Program-made: the position numbers and the translations under genes
Source: a virus
Length of the DNA stretch: 36,749 nt
Reading direction: 5' to 3' (one strand)
IMG/VR virus record: IMGVR_UViG_3300042731_006647
Coordinates: 1 to 36,749 of that record
The notes under the pieces: model-generated
Database searches by the model: none
What the model was told of the DNA's origin: nothing
The model's input: only the letters and a program-made list of their open reading frames with translations
In this document: positions 29,064-36,749 of the stretch, piece by piece
Layout: each line of letters starts with the position of its first letter
Numbering within the stretch: position 1 is the stretch's first letter

Positions 29064-29743
29064 TGAGAACTAAATCTATTAAAGCTAAAGTTGAGAGTGT
29101 AGATGATCCGAGTAAGTCAGGAAAGATCCTGGCATCACTCGCAGATATGGATGGTAATGCATACTCCGAATGGATTGGACCTGTTTTTCCTGCTAGTTGG
29201 ATTGCTATGCCTGAACCTGGCGATACGGTTGAAGTAGTAATGCCTGCTGAGAACACGGACCTAATCGAATTCCCAGAGGAGGTTAGGTACAGAGGAAAAA
29301 TATTAACCGATGCCTATCCCGTACCCGATGAGTTTAAAACAAATTACCCTAAGCGTAGAGGGTTTAAAACTGCGGCTGGGCATATTTTAATTGTTGATGA
29401 TGAGGCTGGAACCGTATCACTATCTAATGGGAAAAGTGGCGATGTAATTGAAATGAGCGAAAGTGGTGAGATATCTTTAACGGCAGGAACGAAAGTGCAT
29501 TTGAATTCTAACCGTTCAGATTTAAGCTCAGGTTCAGATAGTTGGATTTTAAAAGGTGATATTGTCAAGTCATCCCTAGCAACGTTTATTAGTGGGTGGA
29601 CTTCGGCGTTATCAGCCTTGTCAAGTAGCGGTGGAACACCTGCGGGGGTTGTGGCCTATGCTGGGGCAATGCCCGGTTTATTAACCACCCTGCTTACGAG
29701 TATCAACACCTTGTGGTTAAGCACGAAGGTAAAGACAGGATAG
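29063..29743 (+). CDS. Baseplate spike protein, gpV / gp5-like
   Basis: A 226-aa protein. The N-terminal OB-fold ('IKAKVESVDDPSKSGKILAS', 'EWIGPVFPASWIAMPEPGDT', 'VEVVMPAENTDLIEFPEE') is that of phage spikes. 'FKTAAGHILIVDDEAGTVSL', 'GDVIEMSESGEISLTAGTKV' and 'HLNSNRSDLSSGSDSWILKG' show the short repeating strands of a beta-helical needle. The last about 55 residues are hydrophobic and helix-like ('SSLATFISGWTSALSALSSS'...'GLLTTLLTSINTLWLST'), a frequent tail of gpV-type proteins. No lysozyme domain is present, unlike T4 gp5. Confidence 0.83.
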   Translation: MRTKSIKAKVESVDDPSKSGKILASLADMDGNAYSEWIGPVFPASWIAMPEPGDTVEVVMPAENTDLIEFPEEVRYRGKILTDAYPVPDEFKTNYPKRRGFKTAAGHILIVDDEAGTVSLSNGKSGDVIEMSESGEISLTAGTKVHLNSNRSDLSSGSDSWILKGDIVKSSLATFISGWTSALSALSSSGGTPAGVVAYAGAMPGLLTTLLTSINTLWLSTKVKTG

Positions 29744-29749
29744 AAGTAA

Positions 29750-30124
29750 ATGGCTCAAGGAATCGGATTACCATTGAAAGAAAAAAATGGACGTTTGGTA
29801 AAACTCTCTGGTGACGATTACATCTCTCAGTTGGTTAACACGGGATTAAAGGGCTCAGAGAGTAACAACCCGTTTCAAGATCTTGGACTCGGTGAGTTTA
29901 TGATCTTTGGAATTAATGATGTGTTAGTGGAAGGAGAAATACGTCAAGGTGTTGAAAGAGTCTTTGACTCGTTAAAGGCTGATCAATTAGCAGAAGTGGT
30001 TAGTCCATCGCGAGACATTTCTTTTGAGTCGGAAGGTCACGAAAAGAAAATGCATGTGTTTTATAAAAATATGGAAACCCAAGAACGGGATGAAATAGAA
30101 GTACCTATTCCTACAGGAGCATAA
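29750..30124 (+). CDS. Baseplate wedge protein, gpW / gp25-like
   Basis: A 124-aa protein directly between the spike and the gpJ-like gene, the normal place for the gp25-type wedge. The pattern agrees: 'DDYISQLVNTGLKGSESNNP', 'EFMIFGINDVLVEGEIRQGV' followed by 'RVFDSLKADQLAEVVSPSRD' and a C-terminal beta segment 'KMHVFYKNMETQERDEIEVP'. Members of this family have a lysozyme-like fold name in databases but act structurally. Spacing to the neighbours is a few bases only. It anchors the wedge between sheath base and gpJ/gp6-like protein. Confidence 0.75.
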   Translation: MAQGIGLPLKEKNGRLVKLSGDDYISQLVNTGLKGSESNNPFQDLGLGEFMIFGINDVLVEGEIRQGVERVFDSLKADQLAEVVSPSRDISFESEGHEKKMHVFYKNMETQERDEIEVPIPTGA

Positions 30125-30127
30125 AAC

Positions 30128-32593
30128 ATGACCACAACTATTTCGGTCCCTGACATAAATTTTACTGGATTTTATTATCCAGAAATACTAAGGGAACTGC
30201 TCCTATATTTTAGGCAGAATAGAAATACTCTTGGGCTCACAGATGAAAATGAGTACGAAGTCCATGTTCAGCTATTAAGAGCCTTTGCTCTTGTCGGCCA
30301 CTTAAATAATTGTCGTGTTGACTCTATAGCCTCTGAGATGGTGTTCGAGTCTATGAGCTTGCTAGAGAGCTTAAAACGCGTGTTGAAGTTCATCGGGGTT
30401 ACTTTAAACAGTGCTTCGCCTGCGGCTGCTGATGTGCTTTTAAAACTATCCGAGGTTACCTCTAGCGCCACAACGGGATTTATCCCCGAGCTTGCTGAAT
30501 TCGCTACTGAGAGTTATCCACCCATTTCTTATGAACTACTTACTGAGGGTGGGATGGATTTGGATAGGACAGATCAAGTCTCCTATGTTTATGGCATGCA
30601 GATTTATAAACATAGTGATGATGGTAGCCCCGGGGGAACTGTTACACCATCGGCCCCAGACGTGTTTACTAGGTCAGGTTCAGACGATGTATTTGACTCG
30701 GGCACGATAGACAAATACCTATTTGTTTTTGGTGGATCAAACAATAATGGTGGCGAGTATCGAGTCACAGAATATATTGATGCTAATAATGTGAGAGTTG
30801 CCAAGATTCCATCCACCGCACCATCTGGATTTGTTGCCGAGACTGGTCTTAAGTGGCTTGTTATGGATTATGGAACAAACCACAAAACGGCTGCTAACTC
30901 AACAGGGTCTTATTTCTCCCCTTGGAGTTCAACGCCAGAAGTTGGGGACATGATTTATATCGGTCACAATCACGTAATGCCAACACAGGTTGACTTCACG
31001 TTTGAGACGTTTGCAACAAATATTCTCGGTATGGTGCTAGAGTATTACGATGATGAGTACTCAAGATTTTACCCTACAGATGTTGTGGATAACTTGGATG
31101 GAACGATCACGTTTGATATAACCACATTATCAGGATCAGGCAATAGAGCTGGGATAAATGTGACAGTCAAACATTTATCAACCGGGGTAAAAGAAAGAAT
31201 TGAATCTGTGTATAGTGGTGGGGCAAATAAAATCACCACATCTGGGTTACTAGGTCAAGTAGCTGTTAGTCTGGTTGAAGAGGACTATCATATTTATGGT
31301 GAATGGATACCGTTTGAAAACCAAGAAGACAACACACTTAAATTCACTCAAAATGGAAGTATCACTTTCAATATTCCTCAAGATGCTTATAGGAAATGGG
31401 TTAAATCAGAGTCGAAAGCGAACACCGCTTATTTTGCACGTCTTAGAGTAACCGAGCTTGATACATCCCCTACGGCTCCCTCAGTTGATAGGATCCGTAT
31501 TGATCAAGGTGATCAATATATTTTGGGAACTGTGACACAAGGGGAAACAATTGGACCTCAAGTTTTAGGTAGTAGTGATGGCAGCGCTAATCAAACGTTC
31601 ACGTTGCCTGAGACACCGTTCCTAGATTCTACAGAGATAATTGAAGTGGAGGAGGCTGGGGGAGGAACTTGGACGCAATGGGAAAGAGTTACTTCATTTT
31701 TGTCTAGCATTGAAACAAGCCGCCACTACATGATCTCAACAGACGCTGAAGATCAAGCTACAATAGTAACAGGCGATGGCACAAACGGAAAAATAATACC
31801 CGTTGGAACTGACAACGTAAGAGCTACGTATAGGACCGGGGGGGATATAGACGGTAATGTTGGCATCGATGAAATAGTTACCAATGCTGATGGTGTCTCT
31901 GGAATTTCGAACGTTACGAATCCTAGACCGGCTTCGGGATGGAGGATGAAGGACGGCGGCACCTCAGAGGATATTGAACGTTTAAAAAGGGATAAACCGG
32001 CTGAACTTAGGATAAGAGAAACCGCCACATGCCCGGCTGACATTGCTTACCTAGCAGTTAATTATTTTACAGATAGCAGCGGTATTAAACCCGTTGTCAG
32101 AGCAACTGTATTCGAAGAGGCGTTTGGAATTAAAACCGCAAAGCTTTTAGTGGTGGGGGAAGGCGGCTCTATTCTTTCTGACACTCAGATTGAAAGTTTA
32201 GAGGAATACTTCAACGGTGACAGATACGCCCGGCCACCTGTTTATGGTAAGCTGGTAATGAATCAAAAAGTGACCGTTGTAAATTTCGAACCCCAGCTAA
32301 TTACAATAAATGCCGTTGTGACGTGGGATGGAGGAAATGTTGAAAGCATTCGAAATGCATTATTGACGTTGATAGACCCCTTAGCACTTGAGGATGATAA
32401 CTTAACCTATGTTTGGAATTACGAGGGCAGTGTTAGTTTATCTAGAGTGTATTCAGAAATTCACGCGGTAGATCCTGGGATTGAGGACGTGTCTAGTTTA
32501 TTATTGAACGGATCTGCCACTAGCGTTAAATTGATCGGAAATAGATTACCCTATACTACAGCCGCTAATATTGTTGTGACATTGACGGAATAA
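30128..32593 (+). CDS. Baseplate wedge protein, gpJ / T4 gp6-like (enlarged)
   Basis: An 821-aa protein. The start 'FYYPEILRELLLYFRQNRNT' and 'DSIASEMVFESMSLLESLKR' is the usual N-terminal helix region of large gpJ-like proteins. The conserved Baseplate_J core lies in the last half: 'DVLLKLSEVTSSATTGFIPE' and 'GTDNVRATYRTGGDIDGNVG', 'EIVTNADGVSGISNVTNPRP' with 'GGTSEDIERLKRDKPAELRI', then 'DIAYLAVNYFTDSSGIKPVV'. 'PQLITINAVVTWDGGNVESI' closes with the usual beta-rich end. It is longer than P2 gpJ (about 300 aa) because beta-rich insertions fill about residues 170-450. It joins wedge to fibre. Confidence 0.85.
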   Translation: MTTTISVPDINFTGFYYPEILRELLLYFRQNRNTLGLTDENEYEVHVQLLRAFALVGHLNNCRVDSIASEMVFESMSLLESLKRVLKFIGVTLNSASPAAADVLLKLSEVTSSATTGFIPELAEFATESYPPISYELLTEGGMDLDRTDQVSYVYGMQIYKHSDDGSPGGTVTPSAPDVFTRSGSDDVFDSGTIDKYLFVFGGSNNNGGEYRVTEYIDANNVRVAKIPSTAPSGFVAETGLKWLVMDYGTNHKTAANSTGSYFSPWSSTPEVGDMIYIGHNHVMPTQVDFTFETFATNILGMVLEYYDDEYSRFYPTDVVDNLDGTITFDITTLSGSGNRAGINVTVKHLSTGVKERIESVYSGGANKITTSGLLGQVAVSLVEEDYHIYGEWIPFENQEDNTLKFTQNGSITFNIPQDAYRKWVKSESKANTAYFARLRVTELDTSPTAPSVDRIRIDQGDQYILGTVTQGETIGPQVLGSSDGSANQTFTLPETPFLDSTEIIEVEEAGGGTWTQWERVTSFLSSIETSRHYMISTDAEDQATIVTGDGTNGKIIPVGTDNVRATYRTGGDIDGNVGIDEIVTNADGVSGISNVTNPRPASGWRMKDGGTSEDIERLKRDKPAELRIRETATCPADIAYLAVNYFTDSSGIKPVVRATVFEEAFGIKTAKLLVVGEGGSILSDTQIESLEEYFNGDRYARPPVYGKLVMNQKVTVVNFEPQLITINAVVTWDGGNVESIRNALLTLIDPLALEDDNLTYVWNYEGSVSLSRVYSEIHAVDPGIEDVSSLLLNGSATSVKLIGNRLPYTTAANIVVTLTE

Positions 32594-32623
32594 TCAAGCT
32601 TGTAATGCTTATTGGGAGATAAC

Positions 32624-35600
32624 ATGTCTGAAGAACGCCCATGGTCAAATAATTATCCGGCTACCCTTAATGACGACACCAGTATGCCCGACGTCGAGGA
32701 TTACGTTGTCGTTATACGTGCCAGTCATCTGAACTCGGTAAAGGCGGCTATAATTGCACTAGAAACGTTTATGGGTAAGGAGACAGATCCCGCGGCTGGG
32801 AGTTGCAGGAAACGGCTAACGGATTTAGAGGCTACATCTGGTACTGATGAGAAAGTAAAAATAACAACTGATGACACGACACAAGGGTTCCTTTGGGACA
32901 AGTTGGTTGTGTCAACTGGGCTCACTAGAACAAAGTTAAATGCTGCGGCTAACGAGCAATTACAACTTGAAGTGTCAGGATTACAGGCTGTCGATTTTAA
33001 TGAAGAACAGTTTGTCACAGATGGCTTAGAAACTCCGGGCACCACGGTCACTCATGATTTAACTAACATGCCTATTAGTTCGTCTAACTCGTTATCTGGA
33101 AAAGGTATTGATGTATACCGTAACGGTAGACGTTTAGAGTATAACGCAACGCCAACCGAATATGATCAATACAATTACAACGCGGGTTCTAATCGAGTTG
33201 AAGTCTTGGCAGCAGGTGAGGCCGACGAATACGAGGTGGTCTATATCTCTGGTGGGAGTCAGACACCTGCTTCCTTCCTTGAACTTTCTGACTCCCCTGT
33301 ATCCTACGCTGGATCTGGTGGATACTTCGTAAAGGTAAACCCTGAAGCCGATGCCCTAGAGTTCAGTTCCTCATGTGGTATATCTAATTTTGTTGATCTG
33401 GGTGATACCCCTGCAAACTATACTGACAGAGGGAGCGCTAGCCTTCGGGTAACTTCAGGTGCTGATGGGGTAGAGTTTATAAAAAATAACTTGACTGCTG
33501 TGGTCGCTCCGACGGTGGATGATGATGCGGACGCCGGTTACTCTGTCGGGTCACTTTGGTTAGATACAAATTTAAATGACGCGTGGTACTGTTTTGATAA
33601 TACAAATGGCGCGGCTGTTTGGTCTAAAGGTACAGCGTTTTGGGAACTAACGGATACGCCCCCTAGTGCTGGCTCGCCCAATTATGTTGGTTATGAATTA
33701 AACTCAGTAAGAATTAATGCGGCTGGTGATGGTGTTGAATATCAAAAACATAAGCTGGACGCAACCGCCGCGCCTACTGCTGATAACGATGTGAGTGAAA
33801 ATTACACGGTGGGATCGCGCTGGTTGGATGTATCGAATCAAAAAGAATATGTCTGCCTGGATAACACCGATGGAGCCGCCGTTTGGTTAGAAGGAGGTGG
33901 CGGAGGTGGCGGAGGTACATTTGCAAGTCTAACCGATACACCCGCTAATTTTACAGGTGCGGGATTAAACACAGTCCGCGTTAATTCGGGTGAAGACGGG
34001 GTGTCTTTTCTAAAACACAAAATGGATGCAACCGCTGACCCTACTGTAAATGATGGGGCCGGGGATGGTTATGAAATTGGCAGCCGATGGCACAGAGTAG
34101 ATGCAGGTAACGAAAAAATATTTATTTGCTTAAAAAACACAGATCCCGATCAGGCTATTTGGCAGGAAGTTGGGGGCGGTGGCGGTGGAGCTGGCTCACT
34201 TGATGAGGCTTATGATGGCGGTTATAGTATAACCGTCGACGGCAATCCAGTAACACTAAACAGAACACAATCTACTGATGATCAAGAGTCACTAGAGATT
34301 AATCATGATTTTAATGACAATAAAGGCGCAGTTTTAAAAATAACAGGAACTAATTCAGGTGATGGAACAGCAAACGACGAAACAGTTTATATATCAAATG
34401 TTTCCGTTGAGAAAAAAGTACCCGCCGTTGAATACAAATTTGTTGTTGGATCATCGGATGGGGCGGCATTTAGAAAAATAGCTGATGGTTCTTGGGAAAA
34501 TATTACTCCGTCTGGAACGGGGGTAATCACTAGTATAGATGGATTAGATAATAATAATATTTGGATTTGTGGTACACTTCCATCTTCTAATGGTTATATA
34601 GCCAAATCAGAAGATGGAGGAGATACTTGGATAACAAATCCTGGCGGGCATCCACGATATAATGCTTATCAGTCTGGCATCTATCATGTTATGGCGATTA
34701 GTTCAGATGAAGTGTATGCATATTCTAGAGGTATAAATGATTATCATTATGTTATACACCGCTATAATGGATCTGCTTGGACCGAGATTTCAGATGAGGA
34801 TTGTGGTAGACCATCTGGTGGGGGAAAGATCGAAAACACAATAGTATATGGTACTGGATATGGCATTATTTATACAACAAACGCAAATGATCCACTTCCC
34901 ACGTGGACCATGTACGGAGGTTTATCATCCAATTCTAGGTGTCATGTTACGGTAGATCCTTCTACAAATAAATTCATTGTTGTCTCTAGAAACGATCCAG
35001 CAAATCATATACGAATGTGGCGGGGATTGCCTGGGGCATGGGGAAGTCCAATTATGGATTACACGGTTAGCGGAGGTTTAAGTTTTAATAATACAGAAAA
35101 CAATAACCGTTCAGGACATGCGGCGGTTTGGGTATCGCCATCTGGTGGTATTTTTCTTACATACAAAGCAGATCCTGCTGGGACATACTATTTACTCTAC
35201 AATCCAGAAAGCGGCCCCGATATTTATAATGCAGGATCCTATAGAATCGGAGTTCCATTTGGACTAACTGATACAAATATTTTGCTTGGATCGACTGCCG
35301 AAGAATCTGAATCTGATGTTCTATATCACTGGAATGGTGCGATAGTTACACAGATAAATACTGGATTTAGTGCAGGGAAAAAATTAATCACTCCATGGAT
35401 ATACGAAAGCGCAAGTGGTACGGGTACTTTTGGTGGCCATAAAGTTTCATTTACGGGACAGGATATTCCCAATGACGCAATAGCTTATGAAGTTGGTGGT
35501 GGTGCAACTCATGCTGTAAAGGCACAGTCGGGAAGTATAGAGCTTGATAACGGTGTTGTAATACTAGGAAAACAGACCGAAACACCTGCAACCCCAACAG

Positions 35601-36749
35601 ATAAAGGCATTGTTTATACCAAAGAGGTAAGTGGTGAAACAGAATTCTTTTATCTTGGTACAGACGGTAATGAGATTCAATTAACATCCGGCGGAAAACT
35701 TATTGCCGGCATTTTAAAAGAGACAGGTGGCCCAACGAATCTAGCTCTTGGAGCAATCGTAGACGGGGAGTTTTTAAAACGCTCTGGTTCTACAGTTATT
35801 AGCGATACTATATCACTTGATACTTCTTATGACGGTGGTTACAGTATTACTGTCGACGGCAATCCAGTAACACTAAACAGAACACAATCTACTGATGATC
35901 AAGAGTCATTAGAGATTGCCCACGATTTTAATAGTAGCCAGGGAGCAATTATTAAAATTACTGGATCTAATTCTGGTGACGGAACCCCAAACGACGAATA
36001 TGTGGGGGCACTTAGTATCTCTGTAGAAAAGAGATTACCTTCGGTAAAGTATTATTACGCTGTCTCAGAGAATGATTTCGGGGTCAAGGTGGGTGACGGG
36101 TCGTGGGATTGGTCTACTTCACTTCCTGATAGCCCAAATGATTTGGCTTACGTTCATGGTACATCAAATACAGATCTTTGGGTCTGTGGTCAAGGTTCGA
36201 GTGTTGGGTATATAGCGCATAACACAGGATCTGGGTTTGTTAGAGATACCACGCATCCGATGAACGGCATTAACGCTACAATATTTTCTGTATTTGCTGT
36301 TAGTAGCGATGAAGTATGGACAGTAACGCAGGACAGGACTGGCGGAGGCTTTTACGATTATCGCATCCATAAGTGGACAAGTGGAACAGGCTGGGTCCAG
36401 AAATATAGTGTTGGTGGGTCTACATCCGCTCTATATCGTCGAATTGTCAAAGTTGGCGATCATATGGCAACGGGTTCTTCGTCAGCTCTTGTGTATTCTA
36501 ATGACGCTGGTGAAACATGGGCTAGAGATACAAGTACACCGTTTCAAAATAGAGATGGTGACTGTGGAACAAATCCTGTTACGGGCAGACTTAGGGTAGC
36601 GGCGAAAGATGGAGCGAGTGGTATTATTTTATGGGAGGGTTTTACAGGCGGGACTGGGGGAGATGCTTGGACGGAAATAGGTAGTTATTCACCAGGAAAT
36701 CCTAACTCGACTGGCACTGTGTTATGGACAAGTCAAGGTGGAAATGCGT
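32624..36749 (+). CDS. Giant modular tail fibre / receptor-binding protein (incomplete at right edge)
   Basis: From ATG 32624 (TTGGGAGAT site ten bases upstream) the frame is open for at least 1375 codons and leaves the window; I checked all in-frame codons and saw no stop. Residues about 1-210 form an N-terminal attachment part ('DVEDYVVVIRASHLNSVKAA', 'IDVYRNGRRLEYNATPTEYD'). Residues about 218-465 carry four copies of a 'LxDTPAxY...VxVN...DGVxF' motif and three copies of a 'VGSxWxDxxxxxxYxCxDNT' motif, ending in two poly-Gly linkers. Two larger modules follow, each starting 'SITVDGNPVTLNRTQSTDDQ' (from 34226 and 35843) and each with an Asp-box (SEDGGDTW at 34607, SNDAGETW at 36497), pointing to propeller-like domains. 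Between them lies a small domain common to phage fibres ('TPTDKGIVYTKEVSGETEFF'). It most likely recognises the host. Confidence 0.85.
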   Translation, partial: MSEERPWSNNYPATLNDDTSMPDVEDYVVVIRASHLNSVKAAIIALETFMGKETDPAAGSCRKRLTDLEATSGTDEKVKITTDDTTQGFLWDKLVVSTGLTRTKLNAAANEQLQLEVSGLQAVDFNEEQFVTDGLETPGTTVTHDLTNMPISSSNSLSGKGIDVYRNGRRLEYNATPTEYDQYNYNAGSNRVEVLAAGEADEYEVVYISGGSQTPASFLELSDSPVSYAGSGGYFVKVNPEADALEFSSSCGISNFVDLGDTPANYTDRGSASLRVTSGADGVEFIKNNLTAVVAPTVDDDADAGYSVGSLWLDTNLNDAWYCFDNTNGAAVWSKGTAFWELTDTPPSAGSPNYVGYELNSVRINAAGDGVEYQKHKLDATAAPTADNDVSENYTVGSRWLDVSNQKEYVCLDNTDGAAVWLEGGGGGGGGTFASLTDTPANFTGAGLNTVRVNSGEDGVSFLKHKMDATADPTVNDGAGDGYEIGSRWHRVDAGNEKIFICLKNTDPDQAIWQEVGGGGGGAGSLDEAYDGGYSITVDGNPVTLNRTQSTDDQESLEINHDFNDNKGAVLKITGTNSGDGTANDETVYISNVSVEKKVPAVEYKFVVGSSDGAAFRKIADGSWENITPSGTGVITSIDGLDNNNIWICGTLPSSNGYIAKSEDGGDTWITNPGGHPRYNAYQSGIYHVMAISSDEVYAYSRGINDYHYVIHRYNGSAWTEISDEDCGRPSGGGKIENTIVYGTGYGIIYTTNANDPLPTWTMYGGLSSNSRCHVTVDPSTNKFIVVSRNDPANHIRMWRGLPGAWGSPIMDYTVSGGLSFNNTENNNRSGHAAVWVSPSGGIFLTYKADPAGTYYLLYNPESGPDIYNAGSYRIGVPFGLTDTNILLGSTAEESESDVLYHWNGAIVTQINTGFSAGKKLITPWIYESASGTGTFGGHKVSFTGQDIPNDAIAYEVGGGATHAVKAQSGSIELDNGVVILGKQTETPATPTDKGIVYTKEVSGETEFFYLGTDGNEIQLTSGGKLIAGILKETGGPTNLALGAIVDGEFLKRSGSTVISDTISLDTSYDGGYSITVDGNPVTLNRTQSTDDQESLEIAHDFNSSQGAIIKITGSNSGDGTPNDEYVGALSISVEKRLPSVKYYYAVSENDFGVKVGDGSWDWSTSLPDSPNDLAYVHGTSNTDLWVCGQGSSVGYIAHNTGSGFVRDTTHPMNGINATIFSVFAVSSDEVWTVTQDRTGGGFYDYRIHKWTSGTGWVQKYSVGGSTSALYRRIVKVGDHMATGSSSALVYSNDAGETWARDTSTPFQNRDGDCGTNPVTGRLRVAAKDGASGIILWEGFTGGTGGDAWTEIGSYSPGNPNSTGTVLWTSQGGNA
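34235..34300 (+). repeat. 66-bp near-identical repeat, copy 1, in the fibre gene
   Basis: GTCGACGGCAATCCAGTAAC begins a 66-base block that recurs at 35852-35917 with a single difference (CTA versus TTA, synonymous Leu). Distance 1617 bases (539 codons), so both copies are in frame. The flanks are more diverged. Confidence 0.95.
35852..35917 (+). repeat. 66-bp near-identical repeat, copy 2, in the fibre gene
   Basis: This is the second copy of the block described at 34235-34300, 65 of 66 bases identical. It opens the second large module of the fibre, which has its own Asp-box at 36497-36520. Confidence 0.95.

Noticed and set aside
32594-32623. AAGCTT-containing palindrome (CAAGCTTG) before the fibre gene as a terminator
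   Set aside because: The stem is four bases with no loop, no T-run, and the sequence is a common chance palindrome.
1-36749. tRNA genes, integrase, attachment site or replication origin
   Set aside because: I looked for cloverleaf-like arms, recombinase motifs and iteron arrays and saw nothing convincing; nearly all bases are covered by structural genes.

Overview
The window is a stretch of the late (virion structure and assembly) region of a tailed double-stranded DNA phage or prophage with a contractile tail (myovirus morphology, Caudoviricetes). Every supported gene is on the + strand. Genes are tightly packed, often with ATGA or TAATG overlaps, and run in head-to-tail order from a portal C-terminus to a very long fibre gene that leaves the window at the right edge. 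I see no integrase, rRNA, tRNA or CRISPR. The host cannot be read from the sequence. Strong AGGAGG-type ribosome sites stand before the high-copy proteins (major capsid, sheath, tube), and a lipoprotein with a bacterial lipobox shows that the host is a bacterium.

Region 1 (1-8851), head assembly interrupted by DNA-modification genes. In order: portal C-terminus; a small zinc-ribbon protein; a D12-class (Dam-like) adenine methyltransferase; a Mu gpF-like minor head protein; a 92-aa protein; QueD and QueE (7-deazaguanine pathway); a 776-aa protein in which two further Dam-like domains are fused to an XkdF-type prohead protease domain; a scaffold-like protein; and the HK97-fold major capsid protein. 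Modification enzymes are thus interleaved with, and in one case fused to, procapsid assembly proteins.

Region 2 (8909-17783), an accessory structural cassette of about 9 kb between the major capsid gene and the head-completion genes. It holds about a dozen mostly beta-rich proteins of head-fibre or decoration type, including one with three 49-residue tandem repeats and one with decapeptide-like repeats. It also holds a lysine-rich basic protein and a predicted secreted lipoprotein of the poly-gamma-glutamate hydrolase family, whose gene is bracketed by small hairpins.

Region 3 (17788-32593), connector and tail. In order: head-tail connectors; a tail-completion (virion morphogenesis) protein; a tail protein; an oversized sheath; tube; a tail-assembly chaperone with a correctly phased T TTT TTC slippery heptamer and a -1 frame extension; tape measure; LysM baseplate protein; gpD-like hub; gpV/gp5-like spike; gp25-like wedge; and gpJ-like wedge.

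Region 4 (32624-36749), one open frame of at least 1375 codons. It encodes a modular tail fibre built of repeated small domains, with two copies of a larger module, each carrying an Asp-box (S-x-D-x-G-x-T-W) motif.

The main candidates for something new are the methyltransferase-methyltransferase-protease fusion with its free-standing paralogue and the neighbouring QueD/QueE pair, followed by the lipoprotein poly-gamma-glutamate hydrolase in the structural cassette. There is no gene-free stretch longer than 300 bases.
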